DNA of 64,000 nucleotides, taken from the NCBI GenBank assembly GCA_004794785.1, contig SJOL01007330.1:575376-639375 (forward strand). Reading direction: 5' to 3'. Shown here one piece after another: positions 35,801 to 47,062 of this stretch. Source of the DNA: Opisthorchis felineus. Lineage: Eukaryota; Platyhelminthes; Trematoda; Opisthorchiida; Opisthorchiidae. The first letter of the stretch is position 1. Each line of letters opens with the position of its first letter. The notes below the pieces were generated by a model that was not told the origin of the DNA, did not search any database, and worked only from the letters and a program-made list of their open reading frames with translations. A program made the position numbers and the translations under genes.

Positions 35801-37462
35801 TTTAGTTACCGGACGAAATCTCGTTTGACATTTCTAAGTTTCCCAAGACAACCCATGGTAAGGCAGATGCCTGTGTAAATTACTATTTTGTTTGGATTGG
35901 TTACCCAGTGGCCGGAAGAACTCAGCGTGATTTTCTCAAGAAAGCGTTCATTGTTCAAATCTATTTCCACCGGTATGAGTGGGAATGATACATCGCTGAG
36001 TGTGGTAGCCCTCACCATACTAGCTGAACGCTCTAACAAGAAAAGGGGCTTTGTTAGGAAATTTGACCTGCTGAATAGTTAATTTTTTTCAGTTTTGGCG
36101 ACTATGTGAATTTTGATGAAGACCTCCCCTCAAAACGTTGAGAAAGCTTACTTTTGTTCTCCAGATATCTCCTGATTGGATCTAACGGTCCTTGGTACGG
36201 TTATCCGTGATCCTATCGACATCACGCTCACTCCATCCACCCCCAAAACTCAAGTGTATTCAGATGCCTCTTTTTTACCCATTTCAGCCTCAGAGAGAAA
36301 TCCAGACTGAATGAACTGTGCGATCAGTTCCTTCCCTTCGTGGGCAGGAATAGCTTCATTGGTTCGGAGGATGCGACTGCTGTTCAGCTGTGTAGCACAA
36401 AACCTACTCGGTCCTACTGATCTACACGATTGCGGAGGTTCACCGCACCACTCGTAAATGAAATGGTAATGAAAAAAGACCTAGTGCATTCTTTCCAGAA
36501 TTAATTGAAGGCACTCGTAAAAGCCAACTATTCTAGTACCATCGCATCAGTGCAGGAAGTGTGTGATACGATTCTGATTCTGGTTATCCTCCTTCTGATT
36601 AATGCCGACGGTTTCTTCCTCACTGAAAACTGTTGTCGAAGAGAGTGCAGTTTGAACAACCTGCTAAGATCGCTGTGGTCTTACCACTTCCATCTGAGTT
36701 TATCTGACATCCCCATACATGCGTAGCCTAACCAGGGCTTTCTAGGCTGCTCAAGTTTGCATCTTCATGAGAATGTATCATATTGTGTGCAACTTCGACA
36801 TCATTGATGATTAGCTGGCTCTTTGGTGGGTGGGTAAGGACATGGTAGTTCTACACTACATATCTCCTTACCGCCATGAAGTGTTTGGAGGTTTTTTACT
36901 CTATTATTAGCGGCAGTATACACAACCCAGGTAAGATGATTCAACCAGATTACATTTTTACCTCACTGTGCAGCTACCTGACCTCGAAACTTGCTGCTTT
37001 GTAACCCTGATTTGCTTTGTTTTTGACATCAGTTTGACATCGACATTGTACAACCAAGAAAGCTCGCTGGTCTATGTAGTTCACTGTTGTTGGTATCGGC
37101 CAAACCGTCAAACAAGAAAGGATCAGTTACAGTCTGTCAACTCACACTGTTAGCGCCGTCAGATACTTCAACCAGCAGTGCATGTTCACCCGTCAGTGGT
37201 AGCATGTGAGGCTTTCTTCGCCCTCAGTTCCATATGTTTGTACCTCTGTAACTTGTCTTTCAAATCTGTGTAGAATGCACCCATCTGTACCGATTAGTGT
37301 GAGCCTGTTGATATTTTAAAAGGTTTCTATCGCTAATGACTATTGCCAAGTCGGTCAGTATATTTCCCGAAAATATGACGAATGTCACGTTCCAAATTTA
37401 ATTTTCGAAAAGCAATCCACCGTTTCCATTGTCAGAACGGACAGTATTCAGCATCCTAGTGA
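35801..37462. other. No gene recognised
   Basis: Near 36250 one frame reads KTQVYSDASF, reminiscent of an RNase H start in LTR elements, but the similarity is too short to call. Confidence 0.4.
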
Positions 37463-37888
37463 ACCTTCCTAACTAAAGACACTCATGAATGTAGGTCATT
37501 TACAGGCTATATTCCAAAGGTGTACTCCAAGCCCCATGATTGTCGTGTTAACGATGACACCGAATTCAAAATTTCACACCAAGTTCTTATTGATGAAACT
37601 ATTTACTCAAATCGTTTTCTTTTTTCACCTTTAATTTGGACCAGTTATAAATCTGCTCTCAAGATTCAAACATATTTCTCACTTTGTAAACTGTTTCACT
37701 GGCGCTGTTGCGGCGTTTCACCGCCAGCTGTCAGTCATGTGCATTGTGCGATTTCTGATGTTCGGTTTGTTTGTGATAAGCCTTACAACTCACCCATTGG
37801 TCGATTCCAAACTTTATGCTATCATTCGTCACTCCCAAGGTCACGGTGGATCGATTCTCGGTTATTAGGTGACATAACCAATCAATAA
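37463..37888 (+). CDS. Unrecognised exon-like ORF
   Basis: The frame is open for 141 codons between a TGA at 37460 and a TAA at 37886-37888. A possible acceptor (catttacag, ending ~37507) would make an exon beginning GYIPKVYSKPHDCRVNDD, which looks protein-like; the later part is aromatic and Cys-rich. No family could be named. Length alone is near what chance allows in a window of this size. Confidence 0.25.
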   Translation, partial: TFLTKDTHECRSFTGYIPKVYSKPHDCRVNDDTEFKISHQVLIDETIYSNRFLFSPLIWTSYKSALKIQTYFSLCKLFHWRCCGVSPPAVSHVHCAISDVRFVCDKPYNSPIGRFQTLCYHSSLPRSRWIDSRLLGDITNQ

Positions 37889-38385
37889 TCAGGCCAAACA
37901 GTTACAGGGTTTCAAGTTGGTCACTTGGCCATCTGCAGGTTACTGAAGTAACTAGTTGCTGGTGTTTTAGCAAGTGTGACCCACTTGTCCGCCTTGTTCA
38001 TCAAATCTATCGTTCTGTATACTCATAATGAGAGGTGACAACATTGAGTTCGGATGTTATTAAGCGATCAATATAGCAAATTTGATTATTTCTTCAGTTA
38101 CTTTTTTGTTTTTTTTTCGCTGTTTTTTAAAGCACCTCTTGCTCACAATGACTCTTTTAAATCTGAAACAACACTGCCAAAGTAAAAACTGCGAAATTAT
38201 TGCTGTCAAAAATTCTGGATTCAGCTTTCGATGAGCTTTATAACTCGCAGACAAACTGCCTCGAATTCATATACTACGGATGGAGTTGGGGTGAAAAACA
38301 CGGATAGTCCTTTTGCGAGCTTGGGGAAAAAGCATTCAGCGCTCCAGGTTTGATCCTGTCGTCATTGGTATCGGTGAGGAATTGG

Positions 38386-38552
38386 TTCAGTTGTAACACC
38401 TTTTCGGTGTCTAGCTGTCATGCCACCCAATGGAAGCACAAGGGCTGAGATACTGTCAGGTTGTCCAAGCCAGGGGTAGTCGAGAAGCCAGCGTTGCGTT
38501 CGAAACACCGAACTTCCTGTTAGTTCCTTAACCACTGAGTCATCTCAAGCCC
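38386..38552 (-). mobile_element. tRNA-derived SINE, family A
   Basis: Reverse-oriented copy. The A box (plus-strand taaccactgagtcatc) is well kept and the B box (gttcgaaaca) diverged. The body matches (ggttgtccaagcc). Confidence 0.75.
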
Positions 38553-39833
38553 AATGACTTAGGTTTTTTTATCATGAAATTTGACGATTTGGTGGCGTTC
38601 ATATACTCCCCCTCACAGTAGTGTGTATTTTGCAGATGAAAACAGCTAAAGTGTGTGTGTAAAGTGCCTTACCCATGAATATTTTAACCCCATCTGTGCA
38701 GTTACTCCTGTTGTGTTACATATAACGAGTGTGGAGTTTCAAGATTTCAGTAGGTGATTGGGTTACGCTAAGTGGTCGATACAATCAGATTGAAAGACTG
38801 AACATACTTGACGACTGTGATCAAAGATAAGACAATAAAAACTGATCAAATTTTGAGTTAGACTAGTCGATCTCATACCGTACAAAGGGCAATGAAATGA
38901 CAGTTCCAAGAATACATGATCAAAAAGATGTTTTAGCTTACCAAACTAGTGTACATAAATGGCTTAAGAGAGTGATAATATCATTTCACGTCTTTTACTG
39001 ATGAAGCAACGTGTGTACGCAACTAACAAGACGGCGTGAGATAGCCAATTTGAAGGTGCCGTGGAGGAATTTAAACCTGCATGGAAATATTCGATGAGAA
39101 CCACTGGGCTATGCGGGCTTCAAGAGAACTAGAACGATGTATCACTAATGCTTTCGGCAATTTGAGTTTTTCTTATGAGCTGACATATGAAGGAATTTAA
39201 CAGCGGACGGTGACATGATCCATTTGTAGGATTGTTCTTGCCAAGTATACTCAAACTTCTGAGGTCGTTCTGAGACGCGCGCTTTGGCTTGAGCTTCCAA
39301 GTCATTGATTTGTCTCGATCGAAGGGTACTATCACACTGGGAAATAAGGTTTTGTTTAAAGTATCCATTTCTGATTCCGTCAAACTCGTCATATATCATT
39401 AGACCCGTTGGACAATCAAATCTCATACGCGAATTCCACTATTTTATAACAACTCATCAATATATTGTTTTTGTTATTGCATGCATGACTTGACTACTGC
39501 GTCTGTGTATTTGTTGACTATCTTGTGCCCAAACTGATGTTTTGGACATTCACAAGCATGATACCCCTTGACCATGAATCATCATGAGCTACCGAGATTA
39601 CAAAACTGCCAGAACAGGATGCAGTGCGATGCACTAAAAAACTGGCCAGATGGATTTAAGAGTGTACCGAAACAACAACAAAAATGCTATCCGCCTTTCA
39701 AGTCTCTGCATACATGGAAATCGTTTACTTCGACACATATTAGAAAACCGGGTACAAAATGCTTCCGCGTACACGGCAACCTAAGTTATGGTTCCTAAAT
39801 CGCAACCGTAGGAAGTCGTCAGCGTTGCAGCAA

Positions 39834-40040
<207 letters not shown>

Positions 40041-40679
40041 CGAATCGCCAGTAGTTTCCTACATTGAATTTAGCATGAGAGGTTGCTCAGGCCCCAACAA
40101 ACGGCTTAAAAATCAGTTATAAAAGAGGTACCTCTCATTGAGGTTGAGTTCTATATACACACCCCACGAATTGGTCGTATGCGGATTTTGTAGAAATAAT
40201 GCTTTCTGATCGACAACACTTCAATCCTGACCTGCCGGTATACATTTGGACGTTGACGGCGCGAACTATACAGATATGCTTCAGAAGCAGCCATTCGAAG
40301 ACACGGGGGGTCAAAGGGAATACATCGCCCAGTTCAGCGCATCCAAGGAAGCACGTGAAAGTAGACGTTTGCCATAACGGCATAGTGGTGTAGGATACCC
40401 GTACCATACTTTCCCAATACCACTTATAGTGGGTTACAAGCGCAGCACACCAATAACCGGAAGACTAACTCTCAGCTGAATTTCACCCGAACATCACCAA
40501 GTAGTGTAAAATACATGGCGGGGTGGGGGGCTTGAAGAGTGGCGTGACCAGGTCTATGGATAGTCACGAGAACCCTCGTTGAAATCCGTCATCTGGAAGA
40601 ATAGCCAAAAACCCAAATGGTTCGATTTCCGTTGCCTTACACCGATGACGTTCTGGGCGTCGGATGGAACGTTTAAGAT

Positions 40680-40880
40680 TTTGTCTTGTATGCTGAAAAG
40701 CCGAGAAGCATCGTAATGTATTTTCATCTTTATTGGGAATCAACTGTAATGCCAGTCTTATGAAATTCCAGGGAGCTCAGAATCCGAGACCCACTGGCTA
40801 TTAGTTTGAACAACTAACCATTCTGTTATGACCCGCTGCTCAGTAATGTAATTAACTCGCACTTTTAATGGATCACGTTT
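40680..40880 (-). mobile_element. Family-2 SINE, decayed
   Basis: Recognisable tail (tatgctgaaaagccgagaag) and tRNA-like part (ccactggctattagtttgaa). The hammerhead core has decayed (CTGATGA reads CAGTTGA). Confidence 0.55.
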
Positions 40881-43262
40881 GTTTAACACGCTAGACTAGG
40901 CACGGTGTGCCAGCAAGTGAAGACAGGGGAACAAGGCTACCAGAAGACCACGTTCGCTTCGCTCTGTGGACTATACAAGGTTTCAATGCCTTGGCCAATT
41001 TTCAGCATCTGGGACACACAGTCTTGTGCAGCTTCTTTCCAAAGCTCTGCCAAGCCCACCTTTTCGATACGAGTGTGCTGATCAGGAGCTAGACATTCTG
41101 TGCATTGTGTCTAAAAAGCTGTATGACATTGGCATAAAACGGGCTCCCAACACATGCCACATTATCAAGGGACAGATAAAATATTTGAAGTACGGTGTCG
41201 GAATGCAATGTGACCAAGTTAAAGAAGACACTGATTAGTCGGAATCTCTCTCGATCTATGAAGAGTTCCTCGGCCACAGTAATACTGTCAAAGGTTTGTG
41301 CCAGGCTCGTTCAAAGTGGACGTACCTCCAAAAGTATCAAAAAAGGAAAACAAACACCTAAAAAAATTCAAGTGATTACTTTGCCCTACAGTTGACTTTT
41401 CAAACATTCTTCCAAGATCTCACCGGTTCCAGATCAGTAACTTCGGGGGAAAATCACTGAGGAAATCCCTGCCAACAAATGTTTATCTAGATAGACATAC
41501 TGACGTTCATAGCGGAACCAGGACAGACCCAATTGCTGTTCCTTCGGCCAGCCAAAAAGGAATACACTTATTCCTTCAGTTTAAAGGTAACTGACTGAAA
41601 ACTGAATAAAACGCAACATGGAATCATTCTTAAAGGGTGTTTATACTGCAGCCCAGCTTCATCTCGCACCGACCACCAGGCGAGCGCAATTGTGAACCTA
41701 GACGTCGGATCTGTAAACCTCTTATGCAACGTGCGAGTTCTGCGATGAGACGCATATAGTGACAAGACATATTTAGTGGAATGTATGGCGGAACATATCT
41801 GAAGTACGTAGTCCAAATCTTGTCATGTCAGGGGAGAATTCTCAATTCTGCGTCGTCAATGGTCAGAAATCACGTGGATACCAGCCATCGGACTCAAATT
41901 GTTCTGTGTATTATTGCGAAACACAAACTCCAAGGTTTTCGTGGTACGCAGTTGCTGATCAAATCAAACCAACCCACACTAGGTGCACAAAACAGTTTTG
42001 TTGAATGAGTTAGTTGCCCTAAATTTGATCAGCTGACCTGTGGAGACCAATGTCTGTTTAGTCTTGTTTCTACCCCGTACTTATAAAACTCGAGTGGTTC
42101 ACGTCTGTGATGAAATACGGCACAAGGTAGGTTAACGTATCACAGCGCAGGTCTTCAGTCTGTTCTGATGAGATAGATGAAATGGGCAGAACACTCAAAA
42201 ATTCTAAAATGGTTGACCCATTTTTCCCAGACACAGAAGGCGGTTTTTTGGAATTGTCGGACCCAATGCAATACAAGATGGATGGAACCCATGATAACTT
42301 AATGGAGTCAAACACTAAATAAGGCCAAATGTAACTACTGCAACTCCGGTTACTTCCCAAAACACTATTCGTACCACCTGATAGAATGGCCCTTCTGCAG
42401 TTCTACAGTTTCAGGATCCCAAAAGGGTGACTAGCACGGTGACAAGAAATATTACATGAATATGACGTCGGATGTAAGCACCCCCAAGGCAGAAAACACG
42501 GAAGCCCCGAAGATTTATTGAGACGTTCATTGAGTAGCCATGGAGTCTACCGAAGTCTCACTGTCCAATCCGTAACAACAGAGAACCTACGGCTTACAGA
42601 CCAGCATCCTCGGCATGGGACTTATGAGTAGGCCTCAGGTTTCCCGTTCAGCTGGTGTTCCGACAGCTTGAGTGGTTCATACTCTCTAGAGTATGTAATG
42701 TATACTGTTGTACCCCAATGGAAATTGTATAGGGAAACTGTTGCATCCTAAATGTAGTTTACCAAATAACTACGTGCGCATCTTTCCTCGTTTTGAGCAG
42801 CCTGGTGTATGACCTCTGAGGCTTTGCTGTCATTCCAGTGGGACTAAAAGGATGGAATAACCCCACGTTACTTTCATTTTTGCATATGGTGCGGACAAAC
42901 TGGTGCTTCCAAAAGTTTGATGCCTGTAGTGCTAAATGCGCGTGCCCCTCCAATCAGGTGTATCTGCCATATGTTTACGTGTTTTTGGTCTTAAGGGACT
43001 ATTCCGTCCCTTGCAGTGAGAAGCCTTATTCATAGATATTTGCTTAAGTTATTCGCCAATTTGCCAACACAGGTCGTCGAAGTACAGTTTATCGGAGCAA
43101 GAAATACTCCTTACACCCATTTCAACGTCACAGCCATCATCCCTTGTTGGCCTGAAAAAAAAACATGACCGAGTGCAGACATAAAGCAGCTGTTGGAAAT
43201 CCGGAAGGTAGTGCACACCGAAAATCAACCAATTGCTTGTCTTACCTGCCAATTCATCCACG
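40881..43262. other. No gene recognised
   Basis: A near-palindrome catactct/agagtatg lies near 42677. Otherwise anonymous. Confidence 0.5.
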
Positions 43263-44064
43263 CTAAACACATTGTTCCTTGATTCGATGTACACTAGCTG
43301 TAATAGACGCGCAGGTAAATGCAAAGCCAAAGACTGGTAGAACCGGAACTTGAGGTATTACATCTGGGCCCAGATTCGTGTGGTCAATGAAAGAGAAGTA
43401 GTGTGTAGGCCTCAACTTCTGCGATTCTGAACAGAAGGGGATTAGATTGAACGGCAAGTCTATCTAACGGTACAAGTATGAACAAATGCCAGCTACACAG
43501 TGAGTACTATTATATATCAATGGTCAATAAATAATTGAGTGTGAATACATCTGAGGCTAACAGCGTAGGGCATTAGGTTTTTGGTGGGGGATGGCCAATA
43601 GAATCAATCAGGAAGAAATTATAGACTTGGCAGGACCTGTTCGTTCGCTCCTTTAGGATCCTGGAACAAGAGGCGGGCAAGGCGGACAAGGTGAATTTGT
43701 AAGTCCTTTTCCATAATAAAACTACTTCGGACGGAAAATGTTTTGTTACCGTAACGTAAACCGCTGAAAAGGAGCCTATGCGCCGTTGCAAATTGTGAGA
43801 GGGCATCAAGAAAATGTTTTGCCATTGGATTTCAGTGCAATGGTAGGTGTAGACGAGACACTCGAGAGGCTGTAGAACGTGAATGGAATAACCTGAGGAG
43901 GATAAAGCTCCATAAATAGGATAATATGCAAAGGACTGATTTTGTAGCCTCCCGCTGAACATTCCAAGACATTTTTTCATCACAATATAGCCACGAAAGT
44001 CATAAGACTGCCTTGTTCGGAGAGCAGTCGGATAAAAGAGGCTCAGAGAGTAACAAAATTGCAC
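43263..44064 (-). CDS. Unrecognised exon-like frames
   Basis: Three minus-strand open stretches (43573-44064, 163 codons; 43619-43825, 68 codons with KHFLDALSQFATAHRLLFSG; 43263-43457, 64 codons) cluster here. A donor-like GGCAG|GTAAGA lies near 43244. None matches a family I recognise, and their frames overlap, so at most one is coding. Confidence 0.15.
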
Positions 44065-44459
44065 AGATGTTTAGAAAACTGTTCATTCTGAGAGCCTTTT
44101 GGAGGGATGGAGACACATCAACAAAGAAGAATGGTGGGGAGCAACACAGAGTCCATGGTCCTTGTGATGGTCAGAAATGGGTATTCACGGATACACGGAT
44201 TGATACACAGGATCGAGGCTTTCGCCCAAGCTTCCCTGGCCGGGTTTATTTTTGTCTTCCAGCAACTTCCGTCCGCCTGAAATGCAGAAGCGGAAACTGG
44301 GTGTAGCAGTGCTTTCTAAGTTATCAGCACGGGACAGTAATTTTGCCAGCACGACGACACAACTAAAAAGGCGTCTAAAAGTGCTTTGAACTAGGTACTA
44401 GTTGTAGCGTGAACAACCGTCGGCGGGGGTTATTCAACGCACCAGCTACCCGAAGATAG

Positions 44460-45390
44460 ACAAATTGTTACCTGATAAAAGTGTGCGCTCTGAGCTTGAA
44501 AATCTTCTTACCGTGTCCCCGCAGTGTGTTAGTTGGTTTGACGGTAAAAAACCTGTTGGCAACAACTTGTTTAAACAGGGCATAAGTAATTTTTACGTCC
44601 CCTCGTAGGCGACGATATTCCCGGGGGAAAAGATTTAGCACCACGAGACGCGTTTCACAATCAACGGATTTAATGCCGGCAACAATTTTCCTAGCACCTC
44701 GTTGGACACACATTTCGTCATTCAGAGGAAAGTGCCAGTCTAGCGACCACCGCTTTGCAGTGTCTACATACACTTTGAGGGCGCTGGCGTTGGAATTCCA
44801 AGATTTCAAGTCGTCCGCAAGAAGTAGACATGGATTCAAAAGAACATCTGGAAGGTTGTTGACATAGATCAGAAACAAAAGCAGCCCCAGACCGGACCCT
44901 TGAGCAACTCCAGTGGAGACCGGTGTCGAAGAAGAGTAGATCGAGCCTACTTTCACTCAGAGTGTCCTATCTAATAAAAACGCCTTATTCCATCGTAGAA
45001 TTTCTCCTTCAGTCCCATAAGACTCGAGCTTCTGGGGGAATCCGTGTTGCGCTGGGAACACTAAGTTATTGGTACTGAAGTTGTTCAACGTGGCTCGCTT
45101 CACAGTGCGTTCCATCACTTTGCACGGTATGCTAGTCAAGCTAATAGGACTGTGGCTGCCGGGCGATAGGCAGATTGCCGTGACAATCAATTCCTTCCAA
45201 GCAGAGGAAAGGTTGCATTCGTCGAGCTCCTAAAGGAAAGCCATGTAGAAATGCTTTGCCAGTGTGACTGACGTTTCCTTCAGGATTCTTCGATGGATCT
45301 TGTGTAGCTCCAACGCGCTAAAGGGGTTTGTTTTGTGCAAGAGTTGACGGATATCCTCCGTGAATATCAAGTCGATTAGATACGCTTGTA
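44460..45390 (-). pseudogene. LINE reverse transcriptase, decayed
   Basis: From 45390 downward one frame gives the RT N-terminal region (ELHKIHRRILKE, LSSAWKELIV), fingers motifs (SPISLTSIPCKVMERTVKRA, LVFPAQHGF), then [19 protein letters not shown] and the catalytic box [10 protein letters not shown], followed by the C-terminal tail ([25 protein letters not shown]). The F/Y before ADD is Leu here and the usual GVPQGSVLGPL is altered at three positions. Stops occur near 45230 and at 44957-44959 (TGA, probably from CGA Arg). About 50 residues are missing after QHGF and about 90 between CVQR and the tail, compared with typical family members. Confidence 0.9.
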
Positions 45391-45594
45391 GTAGCGTCTC
45401 GAAAAGGGTGGATGTGACGAGGTCGCTGGAGCAGAATACTGGCCTGCTGACGTAAAATGTCCACTAACCCGATGCGCTGAATCTTCATTCAGAAAACCTT
45501 GGGAGCTCCAGAATCACCTACCAGCAACAATTTCATGAAGTGGTAGCTGGAGGTATTTTTCCAAGTGTTTGTATAAGAAACAGGTTATATTGCG

Positions 45595-46389
45595 TTAAAT
45601 CCGAGTAGAAACGGTAGACCACGCCGAGAAAAAAAGAAAATCGGTACCGGGCAGCGGGATTCGAATCCATAGTACATCACTAAAAGACGCAGCAGCGCTG
45701 TCAGAGAGGACAATCAGGATGGACAGAGCAGTATGTAAGTATAAATCCATCCCACCTGCCCTCCCGCATTTTGTATGGGCTCGGAAAATGGAGTAGCCGT
45801 CTATCAGGAGCTCCGCGTCAGAGACAGGTGGTGTGAGCCAGGTTACTGGAGGTGCGATTATGGACGGTTGTCCAAGGCAAGCCGATTGTTGGATATAGCG
45901 AAGTTTGTTGAGGAGACTGAGGCAGTTTGTGGATAAACACTTCAACACTACCTCTGCTGCGTCCCAAGTTGGGGAGACAAGAGGTTTCCTACCACAGAGG
46001 TTAGCAGATTTGATAGCTGTGGGCCAGGTTTGAATCTTCTGCGGCGTACTCGTCTGCATCCTTCCTTGGTGCTTCCGAGTACTGTTCTTCGTTTTCAGGG
46101 AGGTTTCGTCTCTTGAGAGTCCGGTTTGCGCGGATTCCTGTGCTTCTATGGGATGCAGTGTTCCCCTCGTGGTCGAAAATTTGAAGACTACCGCTTGTAG
46201 CTCTTGAAGTCCCACTTTTGGGTGCCTGAATACGTTATTCTTCAAGGGTTTGGGGCGAAATTGTGTCCATTTGGTTTCTTGGGCTTTTTGGTGCGGTTTG
46301 ACTAGCAAGCTGTCTCTGTGAGGTCCTGTTGGGTCGCTTGTGCATTTAATGGCACCTTCATGGAGTACTGCTTTCGGTGGCGGTCGCAA
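45595..46389 (-). pseudogene. LINE endonuclease region, truncated
   Basis: A 264-codon frame. The first ~145 residues are linker (basic, Ser/Thr-rich). The last third matches the middle of the exonuclease/endonuclease/phosphatase-fold endonuclease of jockey/CR1 elements: TWLTPPVSDAELLIDGYSIF, then CGRAGGMDLYLH, then DVLWIRIPLPG. The normally following GVVYR motif appears in a different frame just after a T-rich run, so a frameshift interrupts the domain; most of the remaining endonuclease is deleted or unrecognisable. Confidence 0.75.
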
Positions 46390-46394
46390 GAGGC

Positions 46395-47062
46395 TTTTTT
46401 TGCAGAGGACTGCATCTTGAATCCAACAAGCAACTTCTTGATTGGGCGAGGTTCATGTGGCTTATTTGATAGTGGTCTCTTTCCTTTCGTGTTTTTGTAG
46501 GCTTCCAGGTGCTCCGTGATTAGCGCGGGTAACTCGTTGTACGTAAGAGTTTCCGGTACATTACTGTTGGGCTTTTGGCCTTGGCTGCCGGCGTCGTGAG
46601 TGACGACTGAGTCTACAATCAGACAGGATACCTTTGACGTAGTGGAGCTGGAGGCTTGCAGTTTCGCAGTTTCGGTTGTTGTGTGGCTCTCTCAAAATTC
46701 ATCGACGTCTAGATCAACGCTTGTTGCTGATCTGTCGGTTGAGGTCTTGATTGCCGGATCAGAGAGCTAGGTAACCTTCTTCGTAGCCAAAGGACCCGGG
46801 ATGGAGAGCGCAGGGTATTTGTTCATTGAGGAAAGTTTGACTTTCGTGCAGGCTGCTTCGTCTATTGTGTTTGCGTCTTCCAGGGCTTTCGAAAGAAGTA
46901 TCAGTTTTCCTCGGGCGTTCCGATTAAAATGGAACACTGGTTTTTCTGACCCAGAAGGTGAGATTGGTTTCGCTATTGGCAGCTGTCTTGCTAGTTGTGG
47001 AATGCGTAACACCCCCAAGGTATATGCAGCTGGCGTATAAAAGAGGGTCAGGGGATTTGGCT
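46395..47062 (-). pseudogene. LINE ORF1-like / N-terminal region, decayed
   Basis: One frame reads through almost the whole stretch with two in-frame stops (at about 46767 and 46696), each explicable by a point change. The product is hydrophilic, rich in Ser, Thr, Lys and Pro, with an acidic segment (TSVDLDVDEF) and a later basic segment (RPIKKLLVGFK). No zinc knuckle or RRM is visible. The position just upstream of the endonuclease suggests the nucleic-acid-binding ORF1 product or an N-terminal extension of the polyprotein. Confidence 0.6.

Larger units (their letters stand above)
44400..47062 (-). mobile_element. Decayed non-LTR retrotransposon (LINE, CR1/jockey type)
   Basis: Reading the minus strand from 47062 to 44400 gives, in order, a Ser/Thr/Lys-rich ORF1-like region, an apurinic-type endonuclease fragment and a reverse transcriptase with its C-terminal tail, as in CR1/jockey LINEs that copy themselves by target-primed reverse transcription. 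The reading frame is broken by in-frame stops, frameshifts and at least two internal deletions, so it is not autonomous. Nothing downstream of 44460 (on the minus strand) is recognisable beyond a possible 3' UTR. No target-site duplication could be identified by eye. Confidence 0.9.

Noticed and set aside
36250..36300. KTQVYSDASF, resembling the start of an LTR-element RNase H
   Set aside because: Ten residues only, with no downstream RNase H, integrase or LTRs.
39129..39426. Two overlapping minus-strand ORFs, one with a charged helical look (RQINDLEAQAKARVSERPQK)
   Set aside because: The segment is short, no acceptor or donor was clear and no family was recognised; kept only as a weak possibility.
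45645..45690. tRNA B-box-like gattcgaatcc inside the LINE
   Set aside because: It is explained by the endonuclease coding sequence on the minus strand.
46801..47040. 79-codon plus-strand ORF
   Set aside because: It is antisense to the LINE ORF1-like region, whose frame is much more protein-like.
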